Positions 1 through 9,639 of a stretch of DNA of 64,000 nt are shown in pieces. A model generated the notes under the pieces. It searched no databases. It was not told the DNA's origin and saw only the letters and a program-made list of their open reading frames with translations. Source of the DNA: Parapristionchus giblindavisi (taxonomy: Eukaryota; Nematoda; Chromadorea; Rhabditida; Diplogasteridae). Position numbers and translations under genes: made by a program. The stretch covers positions 124,001 through 188,000 of the forward strand of contig CALSFV010000026.1 in NCBI GenBank assembly GCA_943737045.1. Reading direction: 5' to 3'. Numbering within the stretch: the stretch's first letter is position 1; each line of letters opens with the position of its first letter.

Positions 1-2620
1 CACTCAGAAGCAAGGGGCTAGGCCAGATTCGACCAGGGAATCACTAAGAAGCAAGGGGCTAGCCCAGATTCGACCAGGGAATCACTCAGAAGCAAGGATC
101 TAGCCCAGATTCGACCAGGGTATCACTCAGAAGCAAGGGGCTAGCCCAGATTCGACCAGGGAATCACTCAGAAGCAAGGGGCTAGCCCAGATTCGACCAG
201 GGAATCACTCAGAAGCAAGGGGCTAGCCCAGATTCGACCAGGGAATCACTCAGAAGCATGGGGGTTGCCCAGATTCGACCAGGGAATCACTCAGAAGCAA
301 GGGGCTAGTCCAGATTCGACCAGGGAATCACTCAGAAGCAAGGATCTAGCCCAGATTCGACCAGGGTATCACTCAGAAGCAAGGGGCTAGCCCAGATTCG
401 ACCAGGGAATCACTCAGAAGCAAGGGGCTAGCCCAGATTCGACCAGGGAATCACTCAGAAGCAAGGGGCTAGCCCAGATTCGACCAGGGAATCAATCAGA
501 AGCAAGGGGCTAGCCCAGATGCGACCAGGGTATCACTCAGAAGCAAGGGGCTAGGCCAGATTCGACCAGGGAATCACTAAGAAGCAAGGGGCTAGCCCAG
601 ATTCGACCAGGGAATCACTCAGAAGCAAGGATCTAGCCCAGATTCGACCAGGGTATCACTCAGAAGCAAGGGGCTAGCCCAGATTCGACCAGGGAATCAC
701 TCAGAAGCAAGGGGCTAGCCCAGATTCGACCAGGGAATCACTCAGAAGCAAGGGGCTAGCCCAGATTCGACCAGGGAATCACTCAGAAGCATGGGGGTTG
801 CCCAGATTCGACCAGGGAATCACTCAGAAGCAAGGGGCTAGTCCAGATTCGACCAGGGAATCACTCAGAAGCAAGGATCTAGCCCAGATTCGACCAGGGT
901 ATCACTCAGAAGCAAGGGGCTAGCCCAGATTCGACCAGGGAATCACTCAGAAGCAAGGGGCTAGCCCAGATTCGACCAGGGAATCACTCAGAAGCAAGGG
1001 GCTAGCCCAGATTCGACCAGGGAATCAATCAGAAGCAAGGGGCTAGCCCAGATTCGACCAGGGAATCATTCAGAAGCATGGGGGTTGTCCAGATTCGACC
1101 AGGGAATCACTCAGAAGCAAGGGGCTAGCCCAGATTCGACCAGAGTATCACTCAGAAGCAAGGGGCTAGCCCAGATTCGACCAGGGTATCACTCAGAAGC
1201 AAGGGGCTAGCCCAGATTCGACCAGGGAATCACTCAGAAGCAAGGGGCTAGCCCAGATTCGACCAGGGAATCACTCAGAAGCAAGGGGCTAGCCCAGATT
1301 CGACCAGGGAATCATTCAGAAGCATGGGGGTTGCCCAGATTCGACCAGGGAATCACTCAGAAGCAAGGGGCTAGTCCAGATTCGACCAGGGAATCACTCA
1401 GAAGCAAGGGGCTAGCTCAGATTCGAATAGGGAATCACTCAGAAGTAAGGGGCTAGCCCAGATGCGACCAGGGTATCACTCAGAAGCAAGGGGCTAGCCC
1501 AGATTCGACCAGGGAATCACTCAGAAGCAAGGGGCTAGCCCAGATTCGACCAGGGAATCACTCAGAAGCAAGGGGCTAGCCCAGATTCGAATAGGGAATC
1601 ACTCAGAAGCAAGGGGCTAGCCCAGATTCGACCAGAGTATCACTCAGAAGCAAGGGGCTAGCCCAGATTCGACCAGGGAATCACTCAGAAGCAAGGGGCT
1701 AGCCCAGATTCGACCAGGGTATCACTCAGAAGCAAGGGGCTACTCCAGATTCGACCAGGGAATCACTCAGAAGCAAGGTTCTAGCCCAGATTCGACCAGG
1801 GAATCACTCAGAAGCAAGGGGCTAGCCCAGATTCGAATAGGGAATCACTCAGAAGCAAGGGGCTAGCCCAGATTCGACCAGGGAATCACTCAGAAGCAAG
1901 GGGCTAGCCCAGATTCGACCAGGGAATCACTCAGAAGCATGGGGGTTGCCCAGATTCGACCAGGGAATCACTCAGAAGCAAGGGGCTAGCCCAGATTCGA
2001 CTAGGGAATCACTCAGAAGCAAGGGGCTAGCCCAGATTCGACCAGGGAATCTCTCAGAAGCAAGGGGCTAGCCCAGATTCGACCAGGGAATCACTCAGAA
2101 GCAAGGGGCTAGCCCAGATGCGACCAGGGTATCACTCAGAAGCAAGGGGCTAGCCCAGATTCAACAAGGGAATCACTAAGAAGCAAGGGGCTAGCCCAGA
2201 TTCGACCAGGGAATCACTCAGAAGCAAGGGGCTAGCCCAGATTCGACCAGGGAATCACTCAGAAGCAAGGGGCTAGCCCAGATTCGACCAGGGAATCACT
2301 CAGAAGCAAGGGGCTAGCCCAGATGCGACCAGGGTATCACTCAGAAGCAAGGGGCTAGGCCAGATTCGACCAGGGAATCACTAAGAAGCAAGGGGCTAGC
2401 CCAGATTCGACCAGGGAATCACTCAGAAGCAAGGATCTAGCCCAGATTCGACCAGGGTATCACTCAGAAGCAAGGGGCTAGCCCAGATTCGACCAGGGAA
2501 TCACTCAGAAGCAAGGGGCTAGCCCAGATTCGACCAGGGAATCACTCAGAAGCAAGGGGCTAGCCCAGATTCGACCAGGGAATCACTCAGAAGCATGGGG
2601 GTTGCCCAGATTCGACCAGG
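1..2620. repeat. 41-bp minisatellite, 64 units, with 13-unit higher-order pattern
   Basis: Tandem array of a 41-bp unit beginning CACTCAGAAGCAAGGGGCTA. It is already under way at base 1 and ends in mid-unit at 2620 (63 full units plus 37 bp). Unit starts stay in phase (1, 42, 534, 2338, 2584), so I see no net indel over the whole block. Variant units recur in a fixed order: GGCC variant, CACTAAG variant, GGATCT variant, three standard units, CATGGGGGTTG variant. The order starting at 1 restarts at 534 (13 units, 533 bp later) and again at 2338 (57 units after base 1). The core GGGCTAGCCC is a perfect 10-bp palindrome. The unit length is not a multiple of three and the CTAG core supplies stops, so it is non-coding. 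The true left end is outside the window. Confidence 0.97.
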
Positions 2621-2738
2621 AGAGACGTTTGTATAGAGCGCCTGAGTGGTTTTTTTGATATTTATTAGCTACGCTGATATTACTTGACTAACAATTATCG
2701 ATTGGTTGACGTTATAAATTATCGATTGCTTCATTCAG
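2621..2738. other. Unique AT-rich flank of the minisatellite
   Basis: About 120 bp between the last 41-bp unit and the first exon-like segment. It ends in TTCATTCAG, which can serve as a 3' splice acceptor for the coding-like piece that follows. I see no promoter element I can defend and no other gene. Confidence 0.5.
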
Positions 2739-3259
2739 AGAATGTGGCGCGGCACACGTGCTTCGTTCCTTCATCCAACACGATCTCCAGAAGGCTCTCG
2801 ACAAGTTTGAAGAGCTGTCTCGAGATGAGAAAACGGTGAGACTATTGATTTTTCTGTTGTAGCAATTGCATCGAGACCATGCAAGGTGTTGTTTGAAACG
2901 GATCGATACTGATTTTTCTTGAGGACATGTGCAAAATTTAATTTCTCACATGTAAAATATATTTGAAAATAATATTTAAGGAATGGTCTCTGCGCGCGAT
3001 CGAGCTCATGGAGAAGGGAGAAGAGGAGTGCAAGGTGACGGAGAAGGGAGGAAGAGATAAGATCATGCTGGTATCGGATTTGTCATTTAAATTAAATTAA
3101 TCAATTAAGAAAACCATAGGCCGTAAAGTACGTTATAAACTACGAATCCTGACCGCATTTGAGCGTAAAATTCCCGAAAAATCGAAAAACCCACCCTATT
3201 TCGAGAATTGACCCACTATATAAAAATAAACAGCGAGCGTACCGAAAATGTATGGTAAC

Positions 3260-3470
3260 GCTTAACCTATCCTTGTAGGCTTACCTTAACTTATGAACTT
3301 AGTGACCGTTAAAGCTTAAGTAAAAATCATAACCTTATCTTTTTGGCTAGCTACAATTAAATACCTTAAGCTACCTTAACTACTTTGACTTATGACCTTA
3401 GCGAGGGTGAAAGATTAAGTGATAACCTTAACATTATCTTAAACGACTCTTATGATATTCCGTAACAGAT
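3260..3470. repeat. Diverged ~100-bp tandem duplication (CTTAACCTTA-rich)
   Basis: Two imperfect copies of a segment containing TTACCTTAACTTATGA, then CTTAG, AAAG.TTAAGT, and AACCTTATCTT lie roughly 100 bp apart. The TTAACCT flavour recalls telomere-like repeats, but the TTAGGC nematode telomere unit is not present in tandem. The stretch falls in the gap between coding-like pieces of the decayed gene. Confidence 0.5.
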
Positions 3471-3776
3471 GCATGTCCGTCATCTCCCTATGCGGTAGTC
3501 TTCATGAAGAGAAGGACGAGACCAACGTCATGGAGGATATCCTCACCCATGGGTAAGTTGCTGATTAATCATACCCATCATACATTTTCATCACCCTCGC
3601 CGGATTTTTAAAATATTGTGGGTCTATTAAGAAAAATCGTTATTTTTCGCTGATATTGTAAATTTTCGAATAAAAAAAGCGTTATATAGTGGGTCAATCG
3701 TGAAAATGAGCCATATGTAGTGGGTCCATCCTCACATTGTGACGGTATGAAAATGTATGATGCCCATAGGTCCAAT

Positions 3777-3846
3777 AGCTAGGTTATCGGTTTACAAAAT
3801 CCGGTCAGGTTTTTCGACTTTTGTGAAATTTTGGCTCAAAATCCGG
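3777..3846 (+). repeat. CCGGTCAGG dispersed repeat, copy A
   Basis: The segment GCTAGGTTATCGGTTTACA, followed by AAAATCCGGTCAGG, TTTTTCG and a second AAAATCCGGTCA, is closely matched in reverse complement at about 12459-12574, where the inner module occurs three times. It is a short dispersed repeat of unknown type. Confidence 0.7.
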
Positions 3847-4099
3847 TCATTGAATATATTAGATTGTGAATAGATATACTGTAGTTTGAATATTGATTGT
3901 TTTTGTTGAATATATCAGGATAGCTAGTAGTTATTTCCACTCAAATATGCATAGAAACACAGTTACGTGAAACAATTTGTCAAAATTGAATACTCTTTTC
4001 AAGTGGTTGGGTGGTAATGAAAGTCTATGTGGAATCCTTTGAAAACTAGACTAAACAATCGTTTATGCTGTAGTTAGTGATTATCTATTGATTATGTTT

Positions 4100-4290
4100 C
4101 GCTGTAGATAGACGAGGGGGTACTGTAGTCATTCCGACGGGGTACTGTAGATAGACGAGGGGGTACTGTAGATAGACGAGGGGATACTGTAGATAGACGA
4201 TGGGAACTGTAGTCGTTCCAAGGGTACTGTAGGTATACGATGGGGTACTGTAGTCGTTCCAGGGGGTACTGTAGATAGAATGTAGATAGA
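4100..4290. repeat. TACTGTAG minisatellite (about 20-23-bp units)
   Basis: Imperfect tandem units built on GGGGTACTGTAGATAGACGA, with a variant TACTGTAGTCGTTCC. The overlapping low-complexity open frames on the minus strand (Ser/Thr/Tyr/Pro-rich) are by-products of this repeat. CTACAGTA/TACTGTAG tracts also occur at 12575-12695 and 17757-17894. Confidence 0.85.
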
Positions 4291-4701
4291 ATCTTTAATC
4301 TTTGAATAGTTTTCGTCTGTAGATTGATCTTTAATGAACCCCCTAAAAGTATATCCCTTGCAGAGGCAACCGTGCTCATTCCGTGTGCCGAAATATAAGA
4401 GGAACGTGTGACTGTCGTGGCCGATGATAGGTATACTGTGCATTTATTGATTGGCTTCTTTTGAATATTGATTGATTTGTTCATTGGAAACGTTGACACC
4501 CTTGTAGTTTCATATTTCCTGCAAGTGAAATTTTTACCAATCTCAATATCTTATTCTGGTTTCCGATTTGATTTCATTCCAATGATTAATTTTCAACTCT
4601 GTTTCGTATTAGAAAGTAAACGCATTACTTTTTTTGGTGTTATGACACGACTTCCTATCTGACAAAAGGGACTCATTGTGACCACTTGCAGTTTGGATAA
4701 T

Positions 4702-4740
4702 CTTTGATCTCTATTCTTTGATCTTTGATCTTTGATCTTT
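4702..4740. repeat. GATCTTT heptamer repeat
   Basis: Short tandem GATCTTT/TTTGATC heptamers. The same motif recurs inverted at 10858-10885 and near 6395, 19247 and 19335. It lies directly upstream of the TTACAG acceptor of the GTTGGCGAGG exon-like piece. Confidence 0.7.
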
Positions 4741-5006
4741 ATTACAGGTTGGCGAGGATCAATCACTGATCATGACGAATCCTTAATCGGTCGACTCTTC
4801 CAAGTTCACGTTCATTGAGAAGACTAAGCTGGATCAGATGGAGAAATCGATCAAGGTATCGATTAGAGGTATTGATTCAATATTATTTATTCTATTGTTT
4901 GATTCACTTTTGGTCAGGTGTGATCTTAAACTGATCTTTGATCCCTATACCCTAAGATTTGCATTTTTATATATCATAATAATTCTAATCGATTGAATAG
5001 TTTTAG

Positions 5007-5171
5007 TTGAACAAGAAGACCAGAATCAACCCTCGCCATCTCCAGCTTGCCGTCCGCAACGACGAGGAGCTGAACAAGCTCATGGCTGGAGTCACCATCG
5101 CTCAAGGAGGTGTTCTTCCCAACATCAACGCCGTTCTTCTCCCCAAGAAGACCGCCGGAGACAAGGAATAA
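5007..5171 (+). pseudogene. Histone H2A C-terminal fragment (54 codons plus stop)
   Basis: After a TTTTAG acceptor the frame reads [19 protein letters not shown], continues through [20 protein letters not shown] and ends KKTAGDKE then TAA. This is the canonical tail of histone H2A: the end of the histone fold, alpha-C and docking domain. H2A is normally about 125 residues, so the N-terminal tail and most of the histone fold are missing. The fragment begins inside the NKKTR segment and is preceded by an intron, although replication-dependent H2A genes normally have none. Context suggests exon capture or partial gene duplication fused to an unrelated 5' part. On its own it could not form a nucleosomal H2A. 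Identity is certain; whether it is expressed is unknown. Confidence 0.93.
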
Positions 5172-5211
5172 ACATCTCGCTTAGCACTCATGGCTAAACC
5201 CAGAACCCAAC

Positions 5212-5227
5212 GGCCCTCTTTAGGGCC
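5212..5227 (+). terminator. Histone mRNA 3' stem-loop
   Basis: GGCCCTCTTTAGGGCC forms a perfect 6-bp stem with a CTTT loop. It is flanked by CCAAC and ACAA and lies 41 bp after the H2A stop. This matches the replication-dependent histone pre-mRNA processing hairpin. An AATAAA at 5271-5276 follows, so a poly(A) signal is also available. Confidence 0.93.
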
Positions 5228-5328
5228 ACAATCGTGTACCTGAACAAGTTTGATCTCAAATATGTCTATGAATAAAGCTCTTGCATTTCAATTATTGACT
5301 GTATATCTAATCGATTTGCGAAATTAGC

Positions 5329-6129
5329 ACAGATATTACGGTAGAGTCGGGTCGACTACCGAAGTTTGGAAGTAAAACGTGTACCTCTCCATAGCCCGTT
5401 TCTATTTTGCGAGAGATAAGCGGATCTAAGTGAGAATAGGGTTCTATGTGAGAGCATGAATTCAGATGTTACGCTAGTCAAGGTAGATTGTGATAATCTA
5501 GATATGCGTTTGTCCGCTTTCTCCAACAATCCGCATTTGACGTAATATTTCAGTTGAAATCAATGAAAGTTAGGTGATCATTCATGGCGAACAACATATC
5601 GAGAATACAATTTTAAAAGTTTCTTTAGTCGATATGTTGATGTAGATGTGTACTCTCAATGCCCATCTATGTAGACCTATACATGTGCGTTGATGAGATG
5701 GAAATACCACAGATTATGAATGTGGGAGAGACGTTTCCGTAACTCTCCGCTCTGACAACACTCTCTCACTTTTTTGTCTATGAGAGAGTATTGCCAATGC
5801 GGAGAGTAAAATTAGCGTGGGATTTTCCTTTAAAAGTCGTGCGCTCTCTCTTCTCTCTCAATCTTCTCTCTCTTCTCCATCTCCTATCTCCCATTCCTCT
5901 CTCTCTTCCTCTATTCTCTCCGAGTTATGATCATTTTCAGGGTAGATCACAAAAAATCGATATTTTGCAATTTTGTTCAAATCAAGTGGCTAGGCCTTCT
6001 CAAGACCCCCAGCCACACTCACTGAACGAATTTCTTCGAAATCGGAGACAAAACCTTTTTTCTAGTGGCAGAATCGGCCACAATCTAGATATGCGTTTGT
6101 TAGCCTCTCCAACAATCCGCTTTTTGACG
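5329..6129. other. Gene-poor spacer with CT-rich tract
   Basis: Apart from the hairpin at 5741-5804, I see no gene. A CT-rich tract spans about 5843-5920. The motif AATCTAGATATGCGTTTGT, followed by CTCCAACAATCCGC, occurs twice (about 5497 and 6082), a local duplicated scrap. The 200-codon open frame through here has unlikely composition and no recognisable domain. Confidence 0.5.
5741..5804. repeat. Hairpin element CTCTCCGC...GCGGAGAG
   Basis: Nested inverted repeats: outer CTCTCCGC/GCGGAGAG and inner ACTCTCTCA/TGAGAGAGT around a TTTTTTGTC centre. A diverged relative with the same design and centre lies at 19161-19225. It looks like a small non-autonomous hairpin element. Confidence 0.6.
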
Positions 6130-6293
6130 TACCGATACTCGTGGACCCGGACTCGCGTTATTTTCATTCCAAATCTATTTCGTATCTCATATCTGTTCAT
6201 TTTCATGCAAATTCGTCATAAATGTACACAAGCTCTCGACGAGTTCTACCAAAATTACTTAGTGCTACAAGTCATGAAATTTAACAGTTTTCA
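6130..6293 (+). repeat. Left arm of 160-bp inverted repeat pair
   Basis: Matches the reverse complement of 8313-8486 at roughly 85 percent by eye. Shared blocks include GGACTCGCGTTATTTTCATT, TTCGTATCTCAT, GTTCATTTTCATGCAAAT and TACAAGTCATGAAATTTAAC. Both copies can be read as ALDE-YQN-LVLQVMKFN, but no protein family is evident and DNA-level homology explains this. Confidence 0.85.
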
Positions 6294-6547
6294 TACTTCT
6301 CGAAAGACTCGATCTGAAACAATAACTATAAAATTATATCCATTATTTTCGTCTTCAGCACAAATACAGTATCATTATACGATACAGTACTGAGAGAAGA
6401 TCAAAGATTAAAAACACAACAACAGGTAAACATCTTTATTCGATATCTGTCAATCAATAATTCACTGTCTTACCTTGTGGAGTTTACATCGCTGTAGACC
6501 TATCAATATGGTGCGTGAAGGGGTCATACTTCTCGAAAGACTCGATC

Positions 6548-6719
6548 TTCGCGGGAGCGAAGAAAGGTGCGGGAATTCAAATTCTTACCTTCTAAATGCG
6601 ATTTTCTGCGGTTTTAAGAAGGATGTTAAGTAGGAATTCGAGTTCCAATACTTCTAAAGGCGGAAAAATGAAATTTGAGCTCAGAATTTGAATTGCCGCA
6701 CCTTTTTCGCACCCGCGAA
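6548..6719. mobile_element. 172-bp MITE with ~37-bp terminal inverted repeats
   Basis: The left end TTCGCGGGAGCGAAGAAAGG, continuing to TTCAAATTCT at 6585, mirrors the right end 6683-6719, which finishes GCACCCGCGAA. About 33 of 37 positions pair. The centre is non-coding and contains a second small palindrome-like GGAATTCGAGTTCC. I cannot find a convincing target duplication, so the superfamily is undetermined. It is too short for a transposase. Confidence 0.8.
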
Positions 6720-6810
6720 TTCAAATTAGGAGTTTCCATTTTCGGTTTTCCAGTGTACATTATTAGACCCTGGAAAGTCGCCATTTTCCGTTTTCCACTA
6801 TTTTTAGTGC

Positions 6811-6895
6811 GCCATTAGAGGTCACTTTTTGAGCACCCTAGGTCACTTTTCGAGCACCCTAGGTCGCTCAAAAAGGGTCACCTCCATTTTTGGTC
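6811..6895. repeat. Short GAGCACCCTAGGTCAC tandem repeats
   Basis: AGGTCACTTTT.GAGCACCCT occurs in tandem two to three times, followed by a GGTCACCT/AGGTGAC inverted pair around a T-rich loop. No gene or known element is recognised. Confidence 0.6.
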
Positions 6896-7690
6896 ACAAA
6901 AGGTGACATTTCGCATTAACTAGATATTTAATGCTATTAATCAGCATATCAGGTACATTTGAGACCGTTAGAACCCAAAAAATACATTTTTGTACAAACG
7001 TGAAATTTAAATTTTATAGGTTTCCGGGTGTCAATAATTCGGAAATGATCTATGTAACGGGAGATTTATTAGATAAAAGTTGTTCTATGGATAGCAGAGA
7101 ACTAATTACCAGTGAATAGCAAGAATCCATCTTGATTGAACCGAATTATAAGAGCCTACATATTGCATTTTCGTGTAAAAATGAGCGAGCAAAAATTTAC
7201 CAGAAATGTGAGGGAAAAAATTGATTTAAGATTGTTGTGGGATGATTGTAAATGATATAAAACTCATGTAGAAATAGTTTGGATATATCTTTTTTTGTCG
7301 AAGTTATTATGTCATCTGTGTACTGAAAAAATCCAACGAAAAGCTAAAGTTGAACTGCGGTATCTCTAGATAGTGGACTATAAATGAAAGGGGTCTCTGG
7401 TAATAAGAAGGTCATATCAGTGTTTGTCTTGTCTGGGAATTGTAGAGGATATGGATGAATACGTATCACATTAGAGCAGGTCAAAGATGTGAACATCATA
7501 AGTTGAAGGTGCTCCTTTAGTGACACCTTGGACACTTTAAGTGACCATGCCACCAAAGGAGCACTTTAATTACCGGGAAATAAGTTAGGCGCGCGCCAAG
7601 TTAGGGAAATCGTTGGTAATTGTGAGTTGGAATTTGAAAATCGAAGTGAAAAGTGAGATATCGTTAGAAGGAATATTGTGAAAGATGAAG
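6896..7690. other. AT-rich non-coding spacer
   Basis: I see no credible gene. Open frames are short and lack splice-site support or recognisable motifs. A small GGCGCGCGCC palindrome lies near 7589. Confidence 0.5.
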
Positions 7691-7699
7691 ATGAAGGCA

Positions 7700-8080
7700 T
7701 AGGGATGTTAATGATTGAGAAGAATATCCCCTGGGGGCAAGTTTAGCGATAAAATGAAAATAGTCCTATTTGTATGAAAATTTGTGAGTACACTAATTCG
7801 ACGATGGAGAACTCGAATTTGGAAGAGAAAACTGTGTGTCGTGTGAGTTTGTTCGTTTTTTCGTGTTTTCATGTGAAAAAATGAAATTATTGGAATATCT
7901 TTGAACATTTGAGGGAATACTAATTCGACGATGTCGATAACGAATTTGAAAAGAAAACTTGTGTAAATTCAAATTTAGCTCGTCTCAGAGTATTTTCGTT
8001 TGCAAAAATGAAAACGGTAGAATTGTTGGGAAGATTGTAGGGTATACTGATTCAACGTTGGCGAAATCGAATTTAAAATC
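7700..8080. repeat. Degenerate 127-bp tandem repeat, about three copies
   Basis: TAATTCGACGATG-like anchors occur at 7794, 7921 and 8048, exactly 127 bp apart. Each is followed by a CGAATTTG-type block and GAAAA-rich sequence, and preceded by a tract similar to GAAAATTTGTG or GAAATTATTGG. The copies are strongly diverged. Function is unknown. Confidence 0.65.
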
Positions 8081-8127
8081 GAAAATATTGTGAAGAATGA
8101 GTTGGTTCTTCTATGGGTGTTTCGTAT

Positions 8128-8210
8128 GTCATTATCGATTGTCAAAACGCTCATGAATGTTGTGGCTAGTAGGTTAGCTTTTCCAATATCGTCCGTAAAT
8201 GCCATCCGAT
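8128..8210 (-). pseudogene. LINE scrap, relative of the 15-17 kb LINE
   Basis: On the minus strand this encodes IGKANLLATTFMSVLTIDN. That closely parallels LGKANLLANTFSDVFTIDNG at about 16980-17020 in the better preserved LINE copy. The segment lies between endonuclease and reverse transcriptase domains in such elements. The match fades on both sides, so only a relic of about 80 bp can be defended. Confidence 0.65.
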
Positions 8211-8312
8211 CCTCCTCCCTCCCGACTCCTTTCTCCTTTACTTCCACTGCTGAGGTTATCTATGATTTCCTTCACAATTAGCTTGTCAAAATACGTAATT
8301 TTTAGCCTAACT

Positions 8313-8486
8313 TGAAAACGGTTAAATTTCATGACTTGTAGCACTAAGTCATTTTGGTAGATCTCGTCGAGAGCTTTCGATTTGTATACATTTATGGCGC
8401 GCATTTGCATGAAAATGAACAGAAATGAGATACGAAATATATTTTGAATGAAAATAACGCGAGTCCGGGCCCATGAGTATCGGTAT
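8313..8486 (-). repeat. Right arm of 160-bp inverted repeat pair
   Basis: Reverse-complement partner of 6130-6293. The pair lies wholly between the two H2A-fragment arms, so the 4.6-11 kb region has nested inverted symmetry. The centres of the two pairs do not coincide, so this is not one simple palindrome. Confidence 0.85.
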
Positions 8487-9517
8487 CGAGTGCCGCGTTA
8501 CTGATTTTCCTACGTTTTTAAAGAAGATTCGTTTTATAGACACATTCCTGGTCATTCCATCGATGGTTCGGATTCATAATCCGACAGTTTATTAATAAAG
8601 AAAAAAATATGTTTAGATTTTACCACTTAGCAAGCTCTCTCACCGCATGGAAAGAGGTTCAAGTAACATAACAACAACTGAATTTTAGTGTTTTATCCCG
8701 GATTCAGGTTGGTTTCGGCTAGTACTTTTTTGGGTTGTGAAAGTGGCCAATCTATTGCATGGGTATAGTTAATGTAAGTGCACACAATGTAATCACAATT
8801 CATTCAAAAGGGTCCAGACAACGTTTAAAAAATATGTTCTATGGTTATATGAGGTGAACGTAGCCGTTTTTAATTTCTACTATTTATTCAAAAGTTACGG
8901 AAAAGCAGAGAAAATTTACACACCACTTCGCCACTTTTTTGTTTCATTTATTTTCATCTCATGACTTTAGGACTCTGTATAAATATTTGTAATTAAAAGG
9001 GTCTTTTTTTGTGATTTCGTGGAATTTCAGTTGATCATTCAAGAATCTGACGTATATCGAAAATGAAAAGAATGATAAGTTGCAAGTGGGAGCTTTATAA
9101 TGATGCATGATAGGTATGCGTACCTCCTTTATTCTGTATATTTATCGAAGAAATTCATTGATCAGAGTAGATTCTCATTTATTTTTCAAAACATGAAACA
9201 ATGCTACAAAATCTCACGCAAAATCAGCAGTGATCTCACGCTGAATAATAGGATTAAGCTTTACCCTATATATTTATCAGGGGATGGGGTGAGGGAGAGA
9301 GTGGAGAAGGAAAGATAGAAGGAGAGATAAGGGAGGGAGCGAGCGAGAGAAGTAGAGGGAAGGGGAGAGGAGGTTTCAGAAAAAAAGGGTAAACAAAATA
9401 GTGAATGCATATATTAGGGATAAAATACAATACCACAACGAATTAACCATAGTGTACTGATTTTTCATATGAGATTTGTGAGAGGCGGTGTTGTGGTAAA
9501 AGCGGCAGTAGGTCGAA
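8487..9517. other. Non-coding spacer with GA-rich tract at 9285-9375
   Basis: No gene is recognised. The purine tract at 9285-9375 (GGGAGAGA, GGAGAAGGA and similar) is strongly strand-asymmetric. Similar GA tracts occur at 10015-10135, 18560-18615 and inside every macrosatellite monomer. Confidence 0.5.
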
Positions 9518-9638
9518 CGAGAACCGATGAATAATATCCGATTGGATTATAAACATTTGCATATGAGACACAACCGCTAATGAATAGACAAAGTATGCAA
9601 ATGGCTATAATCCAGTCGGTTATTATTCATCGATTCTC
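9518..9638. mobile_element. MITE-like hairpin with ~46-bp arms
   Basis: The left arm 9518-9563, containing CCGATGAATAATATCCGATT, is the near-perfect reverse complement of the right arm 9594-9638, containing AACCGACTGG in complement, around a loop of about 30 bp. Just outside, GGTAAAAGCG-like words occur on both sides in direct orientation. No coding potential. It could be a foldback MITE or a structured RNA. Confidence 0.75.
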
Positions 9639-9639
9639 A

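Larger units (their letters stand above)
2741..5171 (+). pseudogene. Decayed multi-exon gene with H2A-fragment last exon
   Basis: Five coding-like pieces lie in order on the plus strand. 2741-2835 (frame ...LQKALDKFEELSRDEKT) ends at a GTGAG donor. 2981-3070 (EWSLRAIELMEKGEEECK...) joins it in phase. 3469-3552 follows a CAG acceptor and ends at GGTAAG. 4364-4430 reads ATVLIPCAEI, a stop, then EERVTVVADD. 4748-4855 reads VGEDQSLIMTNP, a stop, then a KLDQMEKSIK ending before GTATCG. The last exon, 5007-5171, encodes an H2A C-terminus. Frames break between several pieces and two contain stops, so the gene as a whole looks dead. The charged helical parts suggest coiled coil, but I do not recognise the family. 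The last two pieces recur inverted at 10431-10844. Exon limits are manual guesses. Confidence 0.5.
4576..5328 (+). repeat. Left arm of inverted duplication carrying the H2A fragment
   Basis: This 750-bp segment matches the reverse complement of 10274-11005. Similarity begins at ATTCCAATGATTAATTTTCA and runs through the GATCTTT repeats, a GTTGGCGAGGAT exon-like piece, its intron, the H2A exon, the stem-loop and AATAAA. It fades after AATTAGC. The copies differ by scattered substitutions and small indels, so the duplication is old. The arms are separated by about 4.9 kb. Confidence 0.9.

Noticed and set aside
1..2620. CRISPR-like direct repeats
   Set aside because: The 41-bp units are contiguous with no unique spacers, no leader and no cas genes, in a eukaryotic context.
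3260..3440. Interstitial telomere repeat
   Set aside because: CTTAACCT-like words occur, but the nematode TTAGGC unit is not tandemly repeated.
4092..4499. Minus-strand open frames of 135 and 104 codons
   Set aside because: They run through the TACTGTAG minisatellite and have repetitive Ser/Thr/Tyr/Pro composition; no splice or domain support.
5791..6393. 200-codon plus-strand open frame
   Set aside because: It crosses a CT-rich tract and the arm of an inverted repeat, has no recognisable domain, and the copy at 8.4 kb does not preserve the whole frame.
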